Source of the DNA: Planctomycetota bacterium
GTDB lineage: Bacteria > Planctomycetota > Planctomycetia > Pirellulales > Pirellulaceae
Reading direction: 5' to 3'
Length of the DNA stretch: 51,291 bases
Assembly: GCA_029259935.1 (NCBI GenBank)
Contig: JAJDEH010000008.1
Location: 1-51,291 of the forward strand
The position numbers and the translations under genes were made by a program. A model generated the notes under the pieces. That model made no database searches, had not been told where the DNA came from, and saw only the letters and a program-made list of their open reading frames with translations. Below, piece by piece: positions 28,865-40,515 of the stretch; positions within the stretch are counted from its first letter, which is position 1, and each line of letters opens with the position of its first letter.

Positions 28865-29941
28865 TCAAGCTTCTGGCAGCCCGGTGTAATCGTCGGGATA
28901 GACGTGGTCCACTTCGCTGGCGGCATACGTGAATTTAGGAATATCTTCCGCAGTCGGCATCGGCTCGCTGAGCGCTTGCTGAAAAGCATCGTCGACTTCG
29001 GCTTGTGCGTCGCCATGGATCCGATTGATCTGCTTGCGCGACAGCACCTTGTCGGTGACCAGCTTGTGTTCAAACATGGAAATACAATCGGGTTCGCCTT
29101 CCACTCGCGTCGCGCCGCTGGACGAAGAATGGCCATACAATCGAGAGACCTTCGCTTCTAGCAAATAGGGCTTGCGCTCGGTTCGGCAATACTCCATTCC
29201 CCGAGCAACCGCGTGATAGCTGGCGATCGGGTCGTTGCCGTTGACCACCTCGCCTGGAATTCCGAATGCATGGCCACGGTCCACGATGTTCTTTTCGCTG
29301 TGTTGGCCCTCCGCCGGCGTCGAGATGCCCCAGCGATTATTGGTTACGACGATCAACACGGGAACTTCATTGCCGGGGCGCGAACTCCAGATCATACAAC
29401 TGGCGAAATCGCCTTCGGCCGTGCCCGCGTCGCCGCCCGTGACGATCGTCACACCATCGCCGCCATGTCGCTTTTGCATCAGCGCGGTACCCGGCGCCAT
29501 GGTGTACTGCACTTCGATCACGGAAGTCACGGGAATAACGTTGGCATGCCGGCGAGCATAGTGGCCTACGAAATTGCGTCCCATCGAATTGACATCCGTG
29601 CGCGTCATCGCCATTTGGCGGACGCCTTCCAGCAGATCCATGTTCATGGCGATCAGGATCGCGCCACAACGGTAATGCAGATGCAAATAATCGTAGGCTG
29701 GTCCAAATCCCTTCTTGATGTGAAGGCCGAGCGCCACGTTAAAGGCCTCTTCGCCCGGTCCGCCAATCCAAAAGTAGCCCATCCCCGACTTGCTCATCTT
29801 GATCATCTGATCTTCCATGGCCCGCGCGCGAACCATGAAGCGGAAGAAATCGACACAACGATCGGCAGGAAGAGACTCTTCGCCGCTGACGACCGTCCTG
29901 GCCGCCCCTGCGTCATTGCGAAAGTCTTGTTCGTGCGACAT
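28865..29941 (-). CDS. 2-oxo acid dehydrogenase complex, E1 alpha subunit
   Basis: A 358-residue thiamine-diphosphate subunit. The cofactor motif runs from GGDAGTAEGDF to VVTNNRWG (a GDG-like start, then NN about 30 residues later). It also shows ARAMEDQM and IGGPGEEAFNVALG. I start at the ATG at 29941 because GGAGG lies seven bases upstream; ten more in-frame codons upstream to 29971 have no support. It is the first gene of the complex operon and is divergent from a LysR gene, which may control it. Confidence 0.9.
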   Translation of the reverse strand: MSHEQDFRNDAGAARTVVSGEESLPADRCVDFFRFMVRARAMEDQMIKMSKSGMGYFWIGGPGEEAFNVALGLHIKKGFGPAYDYLHLHYRCGAILIAMNMDLLEGVRQMAMTRTDVNSMGRNFVGHYARRHANVIPVTSVIEVQYTMAPGTALMQKRHGGDGVTIVTGGDAGTAEGDFASCMIWSSRPGNEVPVLIVVTNNRWGISTPAEGQHSEKNIVDRGHAFGIPGEVVNGNDPIASYHAVARGMEYCRTERKPYLLEAKVSRLYGHSSSSGATRVEGEPDCISMFEHKLVTDKVLSRKQINRIHGDAQAEVDDAFQQALSEPMPTAEDIPKFTYAASEVDHVYPDDYTGLPEA

Positions 29942-30245
29942 GGCTAATCCTCCAGACGAGATCCACACCACTCGAATCGAAAAGAATGGCCGCCAATCCG
30001 GCGGCAGGGTAGTTGAATCGACGTCCCTCGTTGGGAGTAGGAATTTTGTTCACTTCTATTTTACCTTATTGCCGCAAACGGGCGAGTTGCCGACGGTGCC
30101 TAGCATTCTTCGACGAACCGGATTCTTGTCACGCAAGGTCCGACCCAAGAATCACGTAACTCTTTTTGTTGAAATATCTTACATCGTTTTTTTAGCCCGA
30201 TTCGCTCACGGGTTTCGTCAGCGCAACCCGAGAGATACGGATTTC

Positions 30246-30282
30246 CATGGTTAGCCATGTCGTAATGGCAGTTTGGTATAAA
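30246..30282 (+). promoter_or_regulatory. candidate operator and -10 box in front of the LysR gene
   Basis: The 347-base divergent gap between E1 alpha and the LysR gene holds a perfect inverted repeat CATGG-TTAG-CCATG (30246-30259), 29 bases before the LysR start. A TATAAA (30277-30282) lies six bases before that ATG; used as a -10 box it would give a nearly leaderless mRNA. No fitting -35 was found. The rest of the gap is AT-richer but shows no other clear signal. Confidence 0.3.
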
Positions 30283-30288
30283 GGGCGC

Positions 30289-31188
30289 ATGGAGTTGCGT
30301 CATCTAAAGACTTTTGTCGCCGCCGCGCGCGAGCTAAGTTTCACCCGGGCAGCCAAGGCACTCGAACTTACCCAGGGTGCGGTCAGCCAGCACGTGGCGG
30401 CGATCGAAAAGCAACTGACCGTCCGTCTTTTCGAGCGGTCCGGCCGGCAGGTTCGCCTGACCGAGGCGGGAAAGCGGTTGTACGATTACGCGCAGCGCAT
30501 TGTCGACCTGACCGAAGAAGCAATACGGGAAGTGAGCCAGCAGGAGACCGCTCTGAGCGGAACGCTGCGGATTGCCACCAGCACGGTTCCCGCCGAGTTG
30601 CTATTGCCACGAATGCTGGGCGAGTTTCGAAAGTTGTTTCCCAATGTTCACGAGTCCGTCGTGGTCTCCGACAGCGACGCGGCTATACAGTGCGTGGAAA
30701 ATCACGAAGCGGATGTGGGCCTCGTTGGCGAGTTGCCGAATTCTCCCCATCTCATGTCTCACCCCGTCGCCGCCGATGAACTCATTCTTGTGGTTCCACC
30801 TGATCACCCTTTTGCCAACAAGAGTGTAATCGGTGCCGAAGATCTGCGAGACGAAACACTGATTGTCCGCGAAGCCGGATCGGGTAGCCGCCACTGCGTC
30901 GAGAAGGCACTGGAAGCCAAGGGGATATCGATGGCCAGCTTGAGCATCGGGATTGAAATGAATTCGAACGACGCGATTGCCTCGGCGGTTGCGTGCGGAG
31001 CGGGAATCGCCTTCTTGTCGGCTATGTCGCTGAAGAAGGAAATCGAAGAGGAGAAGATTGTTCCGGTGAAGGTGCGGGGCTTACGAGCCAAACGCCAACT
31101 ATATCTCATCACTCACGAATGCCGGTCCAAGTCGTCGCCTGTCCGCGAGTTTTTGGATTTTGTGGATCAGTGGAAGAGTCCATCTTGA
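30289..31188 (+). CDS. LysR-family transcription regulator
   Basis: A 299-residue LysR protein. The N-terminal winged HTH is clear: MELRHLKTFVAAARELSFTR, AAKALELTQGAVSQHVAAIE, then LFERSGRQVRLTEAG. Residues 90-299 are the periplasmic-binding-protein-like effector domain. I start at the ATG at 30289 (AAGGGCG upstream); a longer frame from 30247 includes untypical residues. The sequence around IREVSQQETALSGTLRIATST resembles CysB/CbbR-type members loosely, without naming an effector. Divergent placement suggests control of the 2-oxo acid dehydrogenase operon. Confidence 0.87.
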   Translation: MELRHLKTFVAAARELSFTRAAKALELTQGAVSQHVAAIEKQLTVRLFERSGRQVRLTEAGKRLYDYAQRIVDLTEEAIREVSQQETALSGTLRIATSTVPAELLLPRMLGEFRKLFPNVHESVVVSDSDAAIQCVENHEADVGLVGELPNSPHLMSHPVAADELILVVPPDHPFANKSVIGAEDLRDETLIVREAGSGSRHCVEKALEAKGISMASLSIGIEMNSNDAIASAVACGAGIAFLSAMSLKKEIEEEKIVPVKVRGLRAKRQLYLITHECRSKSSPVREFLDFVDQWKSPS

Positions 31189-31292
31189 GATTTCGGATAA
31201 ACGGTCTCTTGATCGGCCGTCCGCCGAAAGGGGCCAGAGCGGCCATCATGATCAATCTTATGGTGATCAGTCTTATCGGCGTAGAGAATGGA

Positions 31293-32405
31293 TCATTCTT
31301 TCCAAGCCTTGCGGAACAGCCGTAGGGCGTTGCCGCTCAGAACTCCTTCGATCTCGTTGCCGGGCATTCCCGCCCGGGCCAGTACCGGGCCGAATCCTTG
31401 CAGGTCGGCGATCGTGTCGACGTCGGTGGGAGTGATCTCCGCGCCAAAGCCGCCGTCCATGTCGGTGCCGATCGAAATGTTGGCCGTCGAACCCGCGGCC
31501 AGATCCGCGATGTGTTCCACGTGGGGTATGATCCCTTCCATGCTCATGTCGGCTTTGAATTCACTGCGTTTGGGACGGGACTCCCACTGGATATTCGGGT
31601 CGAGGAACATTTGGCAGAAGACCAAACCAATGACTCCGTCGCGGCGAATGATTTCCTTGATCATCCAATCTTCAAGGTGCCGTTGTCCCGGAACGATCGA
31701 TCGGCACGTGCAATGCGAAGCCATGATCGGGCCGTCCCACAGCTCGAATGATTCCTTCACGGCTTGATCGGCCATATGCGTAATGTCCAGGATCATGCCG
31801 GCCTGCCGCATCTCCTTGTAAAGATCTTTCGCCGCGGGTTTCAACCCACCCACCGTTCCCGTGCCGTGAATGTACGTGTTGTGTCCAAAGTGGGCCGGGC
31901 CGACGACGCGCAGTCCCGCGTCCCACCAAAACTCGACATCGGCCGGGTCGGCGATCGGATCGGCGCTTTCCATCGAAAGGATGTGATAGACCGGAGTGGT
32001 TGCGTTGTCGGACGGATTCTTCCAAGCGGCGACGGCTTCTTCCAGGTCGTTCAAATTCCGCACCGGCTTCAGTTCACCTCGCCGGTACATGGCTTGGTAG
32101 TAAGCCAAGTGTCCGCGGCCCACGGCCATGGCTTGCTCTTGGGTCCGCATGCCGTCACGCCGGTTTTCAACATGCCGCGGTTCGATCCGCGACATGATGG
32201 TGCTAAGAATGATGCCCACGCTGCCCCGCCGCAGTTCGGGAAACGTCACCGTGCAAATCCCGCAATCAAACCCTTCGGCGACCTGAGCCGGTTCGGTTTC
32301 CTCTTGCCGTCTTACTTGTTGGGCGTCAATCGTGAGATCGCGGTTCCAAAACAACGCATCCCAGGCCAGGTCCAGGTGTAAGTCGATAATCAATGGCTGC
32401 GACAT
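31293..32405 (-). CDS. membrane dipeptidase-type zinc peptidase (family M19)
   Basis: A 370-residue TIM-barrel metallopeptidase of family M19 (renal dipeptidase-like). Metal-binding motifs are visible: the HLD of IIDLHLDLAWDAL at the start, the E of ILSMESADPI, HMADQAVKESFELW, and SHCTCRSIVPGQRHL; the sequence IGTDMDGGFG closes the site. It cleaves dipeptides, possibly including D-amino-acid ones. No signal peptide is seen, so it is probably cytoplasmic. It follows the aminotransferase gene on the same strand after about 100 bases and may share its transcript. Confidence 0.85.
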   Translation of the reverse strand: MSQPLIIDLHLDLAWDALFWNRDLTIDAQQVRRQEETEPAQVAEGFDCGICTVTFPELRRGSVGIILSTIMSRIEPRHVENRRDGMRTQEQAMAVGRGHLAYYQAMYRRGELKPVRNLNDLEEAVAAWKNPSDNATTPVYHILSMESADPIADPADVEFWWDAGLRVVGPAHFGHNTYIHGTGTVGGLKPAAKDLYKEMRQAGMILDITHMADQAVKESFELWDGPIMASHCTCRSIVPGQRHLEDWMIKEIIRRDGVIGLVFCQMFLDPNIQWESRPKRSEFKADMSMEGIIPHVEHIADLAAGSTANISIGTDMDGGFGAEITPTDVDTIADLQGFGPVLARAGMPGNEIEGVLSGNALRLFRKAWKE

Positions 32406-32509
32406 GAGGTGCTTTCTTCGCTGATGTCCAGAACGTAACGAGGCAGCGCCTCAATGAGAATCCTTCAACCGCCGGCATGCTAGGCGACTCCGCGATCGTT
32501 CTTCGTCGG

Positions 32510-33880
32510 TTAAAGTTCGCCTTCTTCCTTGAGCATTCGCAGAGTGTTGCGAAATGCCTCGACGGTTCGCTCGCGATCTTCCGCGGTGTGCGCCGCGGAA
32601 GTGATCGCGCCAGGCCAACCGAAAATCTCGACGCCGTGAATCAACATGCCCAAACGCAATTTGTGGGCCAATGGTGAAGATGAGGATCGCTTGATCTTTT
32701 GAAAATCAAAGCTGGGGGCGAGGATGTCCTGAGCTGCTACCGGTTCATGATCGGGGTTTAGAAAAATGTGGAATCCCGAGAAGCTTCCGTAGACGCACCA
32801 ATCAACGCCCTCGTCGCGAATCACACCCGCCAGTTCTTCCCGCAACTGGGCGGCGTAGTCGTTGGCTCGCTGACAGGCGTCGGTGTCGGCCACGATTTCC
32901 AACATCGCGATTCCGGCCGCGGCGGAAATGGGGTTCGCATTGAAGGTGCCTTGATGGGGGACTTTTTCGCGATCCGCGTCCTTGCATGCTTGATGGTCGA
33001 GCCAATCCAGGATGTCCTTTTGGCCGACGAGCGCTCCACCGGGAAAACCGCCGGCGAGGATTTTTGCCAAGGTCGTCAAGTCGGGCGTCACTCCGTAATG
33101 CGCTTGTGCGCCGCCAGGCGAACAGCGAAAGCCGGTGATCACTTCGTCAAAGATCAAAATGACGTCGTGTTCGGTGGTGACTTCGCGCAGATCTTTTAGG
33201 AATTGCGGCGCGATGGGCACTTGTCCCCAGCTTGCCCCTGTCGGCTCGACAATGATGGCGGCAACGTCGTCTCGACTGGCCAGCAACTGGCGGACCGCAT
33301 CGATGTCGCCCGGCGGACATAAGAGCTGATTTTCAGCTACGGCGGGTAATACGCCGGGCGTCGGCGTTCCATCGTGATGGGTACCGACGCCGAAGGCCAC
33401 GTGATCTTGCCAGCCATGAAAATTGGTCATGAAGCGAACGATTTTCAGTTTGCCGGTGTGGGCTCGCACCAGCCGAAAGGCGAGCAACGTCGCTTCCGTT
33501 CCCGAATTGGTAAACCGCACGCGCTCGGCCGACGGAATTAGCCGCCTGACCAGTTCGGCCCACTGCATTTCCAATTGATGGTTCGCGCCGTAGTGAGTGC
33601 CGCGTTTGAGTTGCTGCTGGACGGCGTCGGTTACAGCGGGATGGTTGTGGCCCAAAAGCAGCGCTCCATGTCCACCGGCGTAGTCGACGTATTCGTTTCC
33701 GTCGACGTCCCACTTGCGGGAACCGTCACCGCGCTCGACATAGATTCCGTAGGGCTGCAAGTACCGCGAATCGTGCGTCACGCCACTCGGGAAGATTTTA
33801 CTTGCTTCAACCGCAAGCTGCTGTGAAGTCGACGTCTTGCTTTGGTAGGCTTCTACGATTCGTGAAGTAGTCAGTTCCAT
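32510..33880 (-). CDS. class III aminotransferase (glutamate-1-semialdehyde aminomutase-like)
   Basis: A 456-residue PLP enzyme of the class III aminotransferases. It shows DGNEYVDYAGGHGALLLGH, the PLP-phosphate region NSGTEATLLAFRLVRAHTG, the cofactor Asp in LIFDEVITGFRC and the Schiff-base Lys in LTTLAKILAGGFPGGALVG. The fold group includes hemL, but the N-terminus and the surrounding genes do not point to tetrapyrrole synthesis, so I do not name it hemL. The neighbouring M19 dipeptidase suggests amino acid or peptide catabolism. Confidence 0.85.
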   Translation of the reverse strand: MELTTSRIVEAYQSKTSTSQQLAVEASKIFPSGVTHDSRYLQPYGIYVERGDGSRKWDVDGNEYVDYAGGHGALLLGHNHPAVTDAVQQQLKRGTHYGANHQLEMQWAELVRRLIPSAERVRFTNSGTEATLLAFRLVRAHTGKLKIVRFMTNFHGWQDHVAFGVGTHHDGTPTPGVLPAVAENQLLCPPGDIDAVRQLLASRDDVAAIIVEPTGASWGQVPIAPQFLKDLREVTTEHDVILIFDEVITGFRCSPGGAQAHYGVTPDLTTLAKILAGGFPGGALVGQKDILDWLDHQACKDADREKVPHQGTFNANPISAAAGIAMLEIVADTDACQRANDYAAQLREELAGVIRDEGVDWCVYGSFSGFHIFLNPDHEPVAAQDILAPSFDFQKIKRSSSSPLAHKLRLGMLIHGVEIFGWPGAITSAAHTAEDRERTVEAFRNTLRMLKEEGEL

Positions 33881-33910
33881 GGATCCGTCAGCTAAAGGAT
33901 GTTTGCAGTC

Positions 33911-34759
33911 CTAGCAAAGGATAATCTTAATTGCTTCGAACACTCCGCCGATCGGCTGATTGTCGTCCGCCCGCCCCATAAACACTCCGGCAATGAACGC
34001 ACCAGCACCCGTTATGAACACCATCAAGGGGATTTTTGTCGTTTCAAACCTCGTGATTCCGAAGTAGAAAAAGTAGAGCGGAATCATCAACATGTACACC
34101 ACTTGAAGGGGGTTTTCTTTGAAAGCCAAAATATACATCCGGACCATGCCAAGCAACATTAGGAAACTTCCGATCGACAGGAGAATCATGGGACTCATGA
34201 AATAGTCCATGAAGATTCCCATCGCCGAGATCACAACGACGCCCACCACAGCCAGGAACATCATTCCAAATGTTACCAAATAGGCTCCGATTCCTTCGTC
34301 GCCAAACCCACCCTCGTTGACATCGGGATTCGCCAACCTCTCTCTTTCCATCTTCGCGACGTGTTTCTCCGCATCGCTGAGGTGGGCTTCGGGGTCCTGA
34401 TGAACGAAGGTCTGCATTTGTTGGCCGGTTTGGCTGTTGAAGCCGCACTCGACGCAGATCACCGCTCCGGTCGCCACCGCGACACCGCACGCCGGGCATT
34501 TCGGGCCGGTTACTGGCGCGGTTCCTAGCCCCGCTTCATCCAGCAAGCTGCCGAGCCCGCCGGTGGATGTACTCAGGGCTCCGCCTTGGGATGGCGACGG
34601 CGCTTGTAAGGACTGAGCTTGCGGCTTGCTCTTTGGCGGCCCGGCGGGCGACGGGATTCTCAACGGCTGACCGCACTTAGGGCACTTGACCGCTTTGCCA
34701 GCCAACTGGTCTTTTGCGGTAAATTTCTGGCCGCATTGGCAGGAAACTTTGATGGGCAT
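33911..34759 (-). CDS. zinc-ribbon membrane protein of unknown function
   Basis: A 282-residue protein. It begins MPIKVSCQCGQKF, with a zinc ribbon formed by CQCG and CPKCGQPL, a planctomycete-style N-terminal module; a second ribbon (CPACG...CVECGF) lies near residue 90-115 after a Pro/Ser/Gln-rich linker. The C-terminal half has four to five hydrophobic helices (AYLVTFGMMFLAVVGVVVI, MILLSIGSFLMLLGMV, VVYMLMIPLYFFYFGI, LMVFITGAGAFIAGVF). I prefer the start at 34759 over 34804 because MPIKVSC matches the usual beginning. The role is unknown. Confidence 0.72.
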   Translation of the reverse strand: MPIKVSCQCGQKFTAKDQLAGKAVKCPKCGQPLRIPSPAGPPKSKPQAQSLQAPSPSQGGALSTSTGGLGSLLDEAGLGTAPVTGPKCPACGVAVATGAVICVECGFNSQTGQQMQTFVHQDPEAHLSDAEKHVAKMERERLANPDVNEGGFGDEGIGAYLVTFGMMFLAVVGVVVISAMGIFMDYFMSPMILLSIGSFLMLLGMVRMYILAFKENPLQVVYMLMIPLYFFYFGITRFETTKIPLMVFITGAGAFIAGVFMGRADDNQPIGGVFEAIKIILC

Positions 34760-35498
34760 AACGGTGTGACAGCTAGAAACCAAGGAACTGGGAAGATAAT
34801 GCATTCAAAGTGGCATTACCGCAAGCTAATCCGAATCTCAAGTATTCTCAACAAGCCAAAATCTCCGATGCTCAAAATGACGAAGCCCATTAGAAACGTG
34901 GCACGGGTCAATTTCGGAATCGGTCGTCTTTTGAACTTTTGCCACTGCTGGGCAAGCCAGCTTTGGCATCAATGGCATCCCAATTCTTGATCCAGACGAT
35001 GGGCTAGGATTCCGGTCCTGAACATTTGGTTTATGGACTTTGCGTCGAATACATCTATTTTGCGCACCGGACACCCATTGAGACAACTGGGTCGCGAACT
35101 GTTCTAGCGAGATCCTCTCGAATCACGGATCAACGGCTTCGGCCAGAACCATGGCTGCGGAATGGGGGTAGCGGCTTTTCGAGACGAAAAGAGCCCGCTC
35201 GAAGCTGTCCAGCCCGGAGGGATTTCTGCCGGAACCAGGGGGTGCTGCCAGAATGACAGTCGGGCCCGGGGCGACGGGGCGTAACCTGTCGAGTTGGCCG
35301 AACCTTTCGCCCCGGTAGAGTGCCGAAATTGCCGCAAGCTATTTTTCCCGAGCAGTTTACGAAATCGCGGCTGGGATTGGCGCGCCAATTGCGTTCTCCA
35401 CGCTCTCTAACCTTCCGAACGTCTAAATTGACAGGCGGCCAGTCCGCCCATTCACGATATTCACACCTAATTTCCGCTTGATTGGAGGAATGTAACAC
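34760..35498. promoter_or_regulatory. 739-base gene-free region upstream of groES
   Basis: No gene is supported here. A perfect hairpin CTTTTCG-AGA-CGAAAAG lies at 35175-35191, extended by GCGG/CC-CGC to about 35171-35198. A TTGACA (35428-35433) is followed directly by the inverted repeat GGCGG-CCAGT-CCGCC (35434-35448), which could be an operator or a transcript hairpin of groESL. No -10 fits at 16-18 bases, so the promoter is only a guess. No CIRCE element (TTAGCACTC repeat) is present. Confidence 0.35.
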
Positions 35499-35819
35499 AT
35501 GGCGACGGCGACAAAGTCACGGCAGAAAATCAAATTGCAGCCGCTTGGGGAACGTGTGGTGGTTCAGCGAGATGAATCCGAGGAAACAACGGCCGGCGGG
35601 ATCGTGCTGCCTGATTCGGCACAGGACAAACCGGCCCGCGGGACCATCACCGCGGTTGGCGACGGCCGACTGCTTGACGATGGCACTCGTGGCGAAATGC
35701 AAGTCAAGGCGGGCGACCATGTGCTCTTCAGCAGCTATGCGGGCGACGCCGTCAACGTTGGCGACGACGAGTATCTGCTCATGCGTGAAGACGACATTCT
35801 CGCGATCTTCGAAGACTGA
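35499..35819 (+). CDS. groS: co-chaperonin GroES
   Basis: A 106-residue co-chaperonin that caps the GroEL ring. Family marks are LQPLGERVVVQRDE, the mobile-loop segment ETTAGGIVLPDSAQDKPARG, GDHVLFSSYAG and LLMREDDILAIFED. The ATG has GGAGGA with good spacing. It has a slightly long N-terminus (SRQKIK) compared with the usual 95-97 residues. It is 51 bases ahead of groEL, forming the standard operon. Confidence 0.95.
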   Translation: MATATKSRQKIKLQPLGERVVVQRDESEETTAGGIVLPDSAQDKPARGTITAVGDGRLLDDGTRGEMQVKAGDHVLFSSYAGDAVNVGDDEYLLMREDDILAIFED

Positions 35820-37493
<1,674 letters not shown>

Positions 37494-37516
37494 ACCGCCC
37501 GGCTTCAAGTGAAACG

Positions 37517-37549
37517 AAAAAAGGCCCGCCAATTTTGGCGGGCCTTTTT
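37517..37549 (+). terminator. rho-independent terminator of groES-groEL
   Basis: Stem GGCCCGCC (37523-37530) and GGCGGGCC (37537-37544), loop AATTTT, then TTTTT; a run of A precedes it, so it can also work in reverse for the convergent gene at 37598. Confidence 0.9.
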
Positions 37550-37558
37550 GTTTTGGTT

Positions 37559-37590
37559 CTCCCCCTTGCCAAGGGGGAGCTAGAGGGGGT
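37559..37590 (+). repeat. CTCCCCC palindrome, copy A
   Basis: Palindrome CTCCCCCTTG-C-CAAGGGGGAG (37559-37579) followed by CTAGAGGGGGT. It lies between convergent groEL and the secreted-protein gene, just after the groEL terminator. Two more copies are at 41553 and 45914. Confidence 0.75.
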
Positions 37591-37597
37591 CTCTTTG

Positions 37598-38146
37598 TTA
37601 GGGCGTGGAAAGTACCGGCAACTGCTCGATCGATTCCGATTGAGGCTCTTTCGGAGTCCCGGTCGCCGCTTTCAACAACGCCTCTCCTAGATTGCTGAAG
37701 ATTCCCAGCCCGCTGGCAATTCCGTCTGCGGGGGCTTGCTCAGTCTCGCCGGTCGCCTCGGTTCCGCCCTCATCTTCCGTCGATGTTGACGCGAGTTCGT
37801 CCGCGGCCTGTTCTTTCTGAGCGATCACTTCATCCTCAAGCCAAACCGGCATTTCAGGCAACTGGGCATCGCGGGTGGCGAATTCAAACCAACCGCGCAC
37901 GTCGTCGACGTATTCGTCGCGATTGAGCGACCCTTCCCAGTGCTTTAGAAGCTGATCTCCGGCTTGCCGACGAGCGTCATAGATGTGACGATGCAGGCGA
38001 AACCGTTCGTAAGTTTGAATGCGAAATGCGCGCGCGGCCTGATGGACCATCTTGACTTCTTCCGCGTTCTTTTCAGTTTCAGCGTTGTCGCCGTCAACAT
38101 TTACCGCCCCACACAACAGTGAAATAAATAGCAGAGTTTTCATCAT
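37598..38146 (-). CDS. small secreted protein of unknown function
   Basis: A 182-residue protein starting MMKTLLFISLLCGAVNVDG, a signal peptide. The mature part is charged and helical (MVHQAARAFRIQTYERFRLHRH, DARRQAGDQLLKHWEGSLNRDEY) and then acidic and Ser/Thr/Glu-rich (ELASTSTEDEGGTEATGE). I start at 38146; the longer frame to 38227 has an untypical beginning. No known domain is recognised. It is convergent with groEL. Confidence 0.6.
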   Translation of the reverse strand: MMKTLLFISLLCGAVNVDGDNAETEKNAEEVKMVHQAARAFRIQTYERFRLHRHIYDARRQAGDQLLKHWEGSLNRDEYVDDVRGWFEFATRDAQLPEMPVWLEDEVIAQKEQAADELASTSTEDEGGTEATGETEQAPADGIASGLGIFSNLGEALLKAATGTPKEPQSESIEQLPVLSTP

Positions 38147-38300
38147 GGTCTCATTGGCCTGCAGAATTGGAATGGAAAAACCAACACAGCGTTGTTCAAA
38201 CTCTAGTACGCAGGTGGGGGCCGTCAAATCAATGGGATCGATTACTCGGATAATCCGAGTAGTTTCGTCACCTCTTCACGCTAACTGATCTAAATCCGCC

Positions 38301-40319
38301 ATGAGCCAATCCGCCGACCAATCAATTCCGCCACTGTCCGCGCTGCTCGGTGAGCCGGCCGACCTGGATGTGCAAACCAGTGCCGACGGCCCCCGGGGGT
38401 CCCTGCCGCTGACCGATGAAATGCTGCGAACCTGGTCGAGCGGCCATTTGTTCGGCCTGACCCAAAACGCCGGCATGGGCTGGAAGCCCGAGGATATGTT
38501 GGGACCGCAGTTCCTGTTGCTGAGTACTCAGGGAGGCGTGCGCGCACCGGATGGCTCGCCGATCGCACTTGGGTATCACACGGGACACTGGGAAGTCGGC
38601 CTGCTGGTTGAAGAGGCCGCGCGTGAAATCAAAGCCGCGGGCGGCGTCCCCTTTGCCGCTTTTTGTAGCGATCCCTGCGATGGCCGCACGCAAGGAACGA
38701 CGGGCATGTTCGACAGCTTGCCCTATCGGAATGACGCGGCAGTCGTGCTGCGGCGGTTAATTCGATCGCTGCCTACCCGACAAGGCGTGCTGGGAGTTGC
38801 GACATGCGACAAAGGGCTGCCCGCCATGATGATCGCTCTGGCGGGAGTCAAGACATTGCCCTCGGTACTGGTTCCCGGCGGAGTCACGTTGCCGCCGGCG
38901 CAAGGCGAGGACGCCGGCAAAGTGCAAACGATCGGTGCCCGTTATGTTCATGGAGAAATCACGCTGGAAGAAGCCGCCGCGGCCGGCTGCGCCGCGTGCG
39001 CAACTCCAGGCGGCGGCTGTCAATTTTTGGGAACGGCGGCCACATCGCAAGTGGTCGCCGAGGCTTTGGGAATGTCGCTGCCGCACACCGCGCTGGCACC
39101 CAGCGGCCAACCGATCTGGCTTGAATCGGCTCACCGCAGCGCCATGGCGCTGCGAAGTATGGCGAGTCGCGGAATTACCTCGGCTGATATCGTCACCGAC
39201 GCCTCGATTCGCAACGCCATGGCCGTTCATGCCGCTTGCGGAGGTTCCACGAATCTGCTGCTGCATATTCCGGCGGTGGCCTTTGCCGCCGGGCTGAAAC
39301 GGCCCACGGTCGACGATTGGAATCAGGTCAACCGCAGCGTGCCGCGGTTCGTCGACGTGCTGCCAAACGGGCCGACGAACCATCCCACGGTGCGGGTCTT
39401 TTTGGCCGGTGGCGTGCCGGAAATCATGCTGCACTTGCGAGATCTCGGCTTGTTGGAACTTGGCGCATTGACGGTGGCCGGCGTGACAGTCGGCGAAGTG
39501 CTTGACCATTGGGAACAATCCGGACGCAGAGCCGTCCTCAAGCAACTGCTGCGCGACCGCGATGGCGTGGACCCCGACGATGTCATTATGTCGCCCGCCG
39601 TGGCGCGCCAGCGGGGACTCACGAGTACGGTCTGCTTTCCAACCGGCAACCTTTGCCCGGAAGGATCGGTCATCAAGGCGACTTCGATCGATCCGACGGT
39701 CGTTGACGAGGATGGCGTCTATCGAAAAACCGGACCTGCTCGCGTTTTCACAAGCGAACGTGACGCCATCGCCGCCGTCAAAGGGCAAGGCGATCGGCCG
39801 CTGAAGGCGGGGGACATTTTGGTATTGATCGGACGCGGCCCCATGGGCTCGGGAATGGAGGAAACTTATCAGATCACTTCGGCCTTGAAATTCATCCCCT
39901 GGGGCCGGGAAGTGGCGGTGGTTACGGACGCCCGATTTTCGGGAGTCAGCACCGGAGCCTGTATTGGACACGTGGGACCTGAAGCACTGGCGGGTGGTCC
40001 GATCGGCAGAGTCCAAGATGGCGACCAGATTCGCATTCATGTGGATCGAAATCAGTTGACCGGAACGGTTGATCTCGTGGGAACCGATCAGGGGGATTTG
40101 TCGCCGGAGGACGCGGAAAGGCTGCTCGCCCAACGGCCCATGCGACCCGAATTAGCGGCGGATGTGGATCTTCCGGCGGACACGCGGTTGTGGGCCGCGC
40201 TGCAGCATGCCGGCGGAGGAACCTGGGGCGGCTGCGTTTATGATGTCGACAAAATTGTCGAACTGCTGGCCCTTGGCAAGGCGGCCAAGGACCGCGAAAG
40301 TGTCGCCCAGAATCAATGA
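38301..40319 (+). CDS. IlvD/Edd-family dehydratase (YjhG/YagF, xylonate dehydratase-like)
   Basis: A 672-residue Fe-S dehydratase. Cluster-ligand regions are visible: [25 protein letters not shown] and [20 protein letters not shown]. It has the insertions and length (about 655-670) of the YjhG/YagF branch, whose known members dehydrate D-xylonate to 2-dehydro-3-deoxyxylonate, rather than the 560-residue IlvD branch. The C-terminal domain shows [20 protein letters not shown] and [21 protein letters not shown]. It stands alone. Sugar-acid use is inferred from the family. Confidence 0.85.
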   Translation: MSQSADQSIPPLSALLGEPADLDVQTSADGPRGSLPLTDEMLRTWSSGHLFGLTQNAGMGWKPEDMLGPQFLLLSTQGGVRAPDGSPIALGYHTGHWEVGLLVEEAAREIKAAGGVPFAAFCSDPCDGRTQGTTGMFDSLPYRNDAAVVLRRLIRSLPTRQGVLGVATCDKGLPAMMIALAGVKTLPSVLVPGGVTLPPAQGEDAGKVQTIGARYVHGEITLEEAAAAGCAACATPGGGCQFLGTAATSQVVAEALGMSLPHTALAPSGQPIWLESAHRSAMALRSMASRGITSADIVTDASIRNAMAVHAACGGSTNLLLHIPAVAFAAGLKRPTVDDWNQVNRSVPRFVDVLPNGPTNHPTVRVFLAGGVPEIMLHLRDLGLLELGALTVAGVTVGEVLDHWEQSGRRAVLKQLLRDRDGVDPDDVIMSPAVARQRGLTSTVCFPTGNLCPEGSVIKATSIDPTVVDEDGVYRKTGPARVFTSERDAIAAVKGQGDRPLKAGDILVLIGRGPMGSGMEETYQITSALKFIPWGREVAVVTDARFSGVSTGACIGHVGPEALAGGPIGRVQDGDQIRIHVDRNQLTGTVDLVGTDQGDLSPEDAERLLAQRPMRPELAADVDLPADTRLWAALQHAGGGTWGGCVYDVDKIVELLALGKAAKDRESVAQNQ

Positions 40320-40515
40320 ATCGGCTGTTGTCAAGCCTGTCTATCAAGAGAATTTCAGTTACAATTGAACAGAGGCTTTGCGATGATCCGAAATCTTCCC
40401 ACGAGATCGTCATTGGTCGGTCGCCATATGGTTGCGGGTTGGCAGTCCGTGCCTATAATTCCAAGAGGACATTGGATTTCCGACCGCGGTTCACTAGCTC
40501 GATGGATGCTTGATA

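Noticed and set aside
32510..33880. hemL (glutamate-1-semialdehyde aminomutase)
   Set aside because: The fold group fits, but the N-terminus and neighbours do not support tetrapyrrole synthesis; kept as a class III aminotransferase.
34760..35498. CIRCE heat-shock operator before groES
   Set aside because: No TTAGCACTC or matching inverted GAGTGCTAA was found; only an isolated GAGTGC.
38757..40133. 458-codon minus-strand open frame opposite the dehydratase
   Set aside because: It is antisense to a clear dehydratase gene in GC-rich DNA; it has no recognisable domain.
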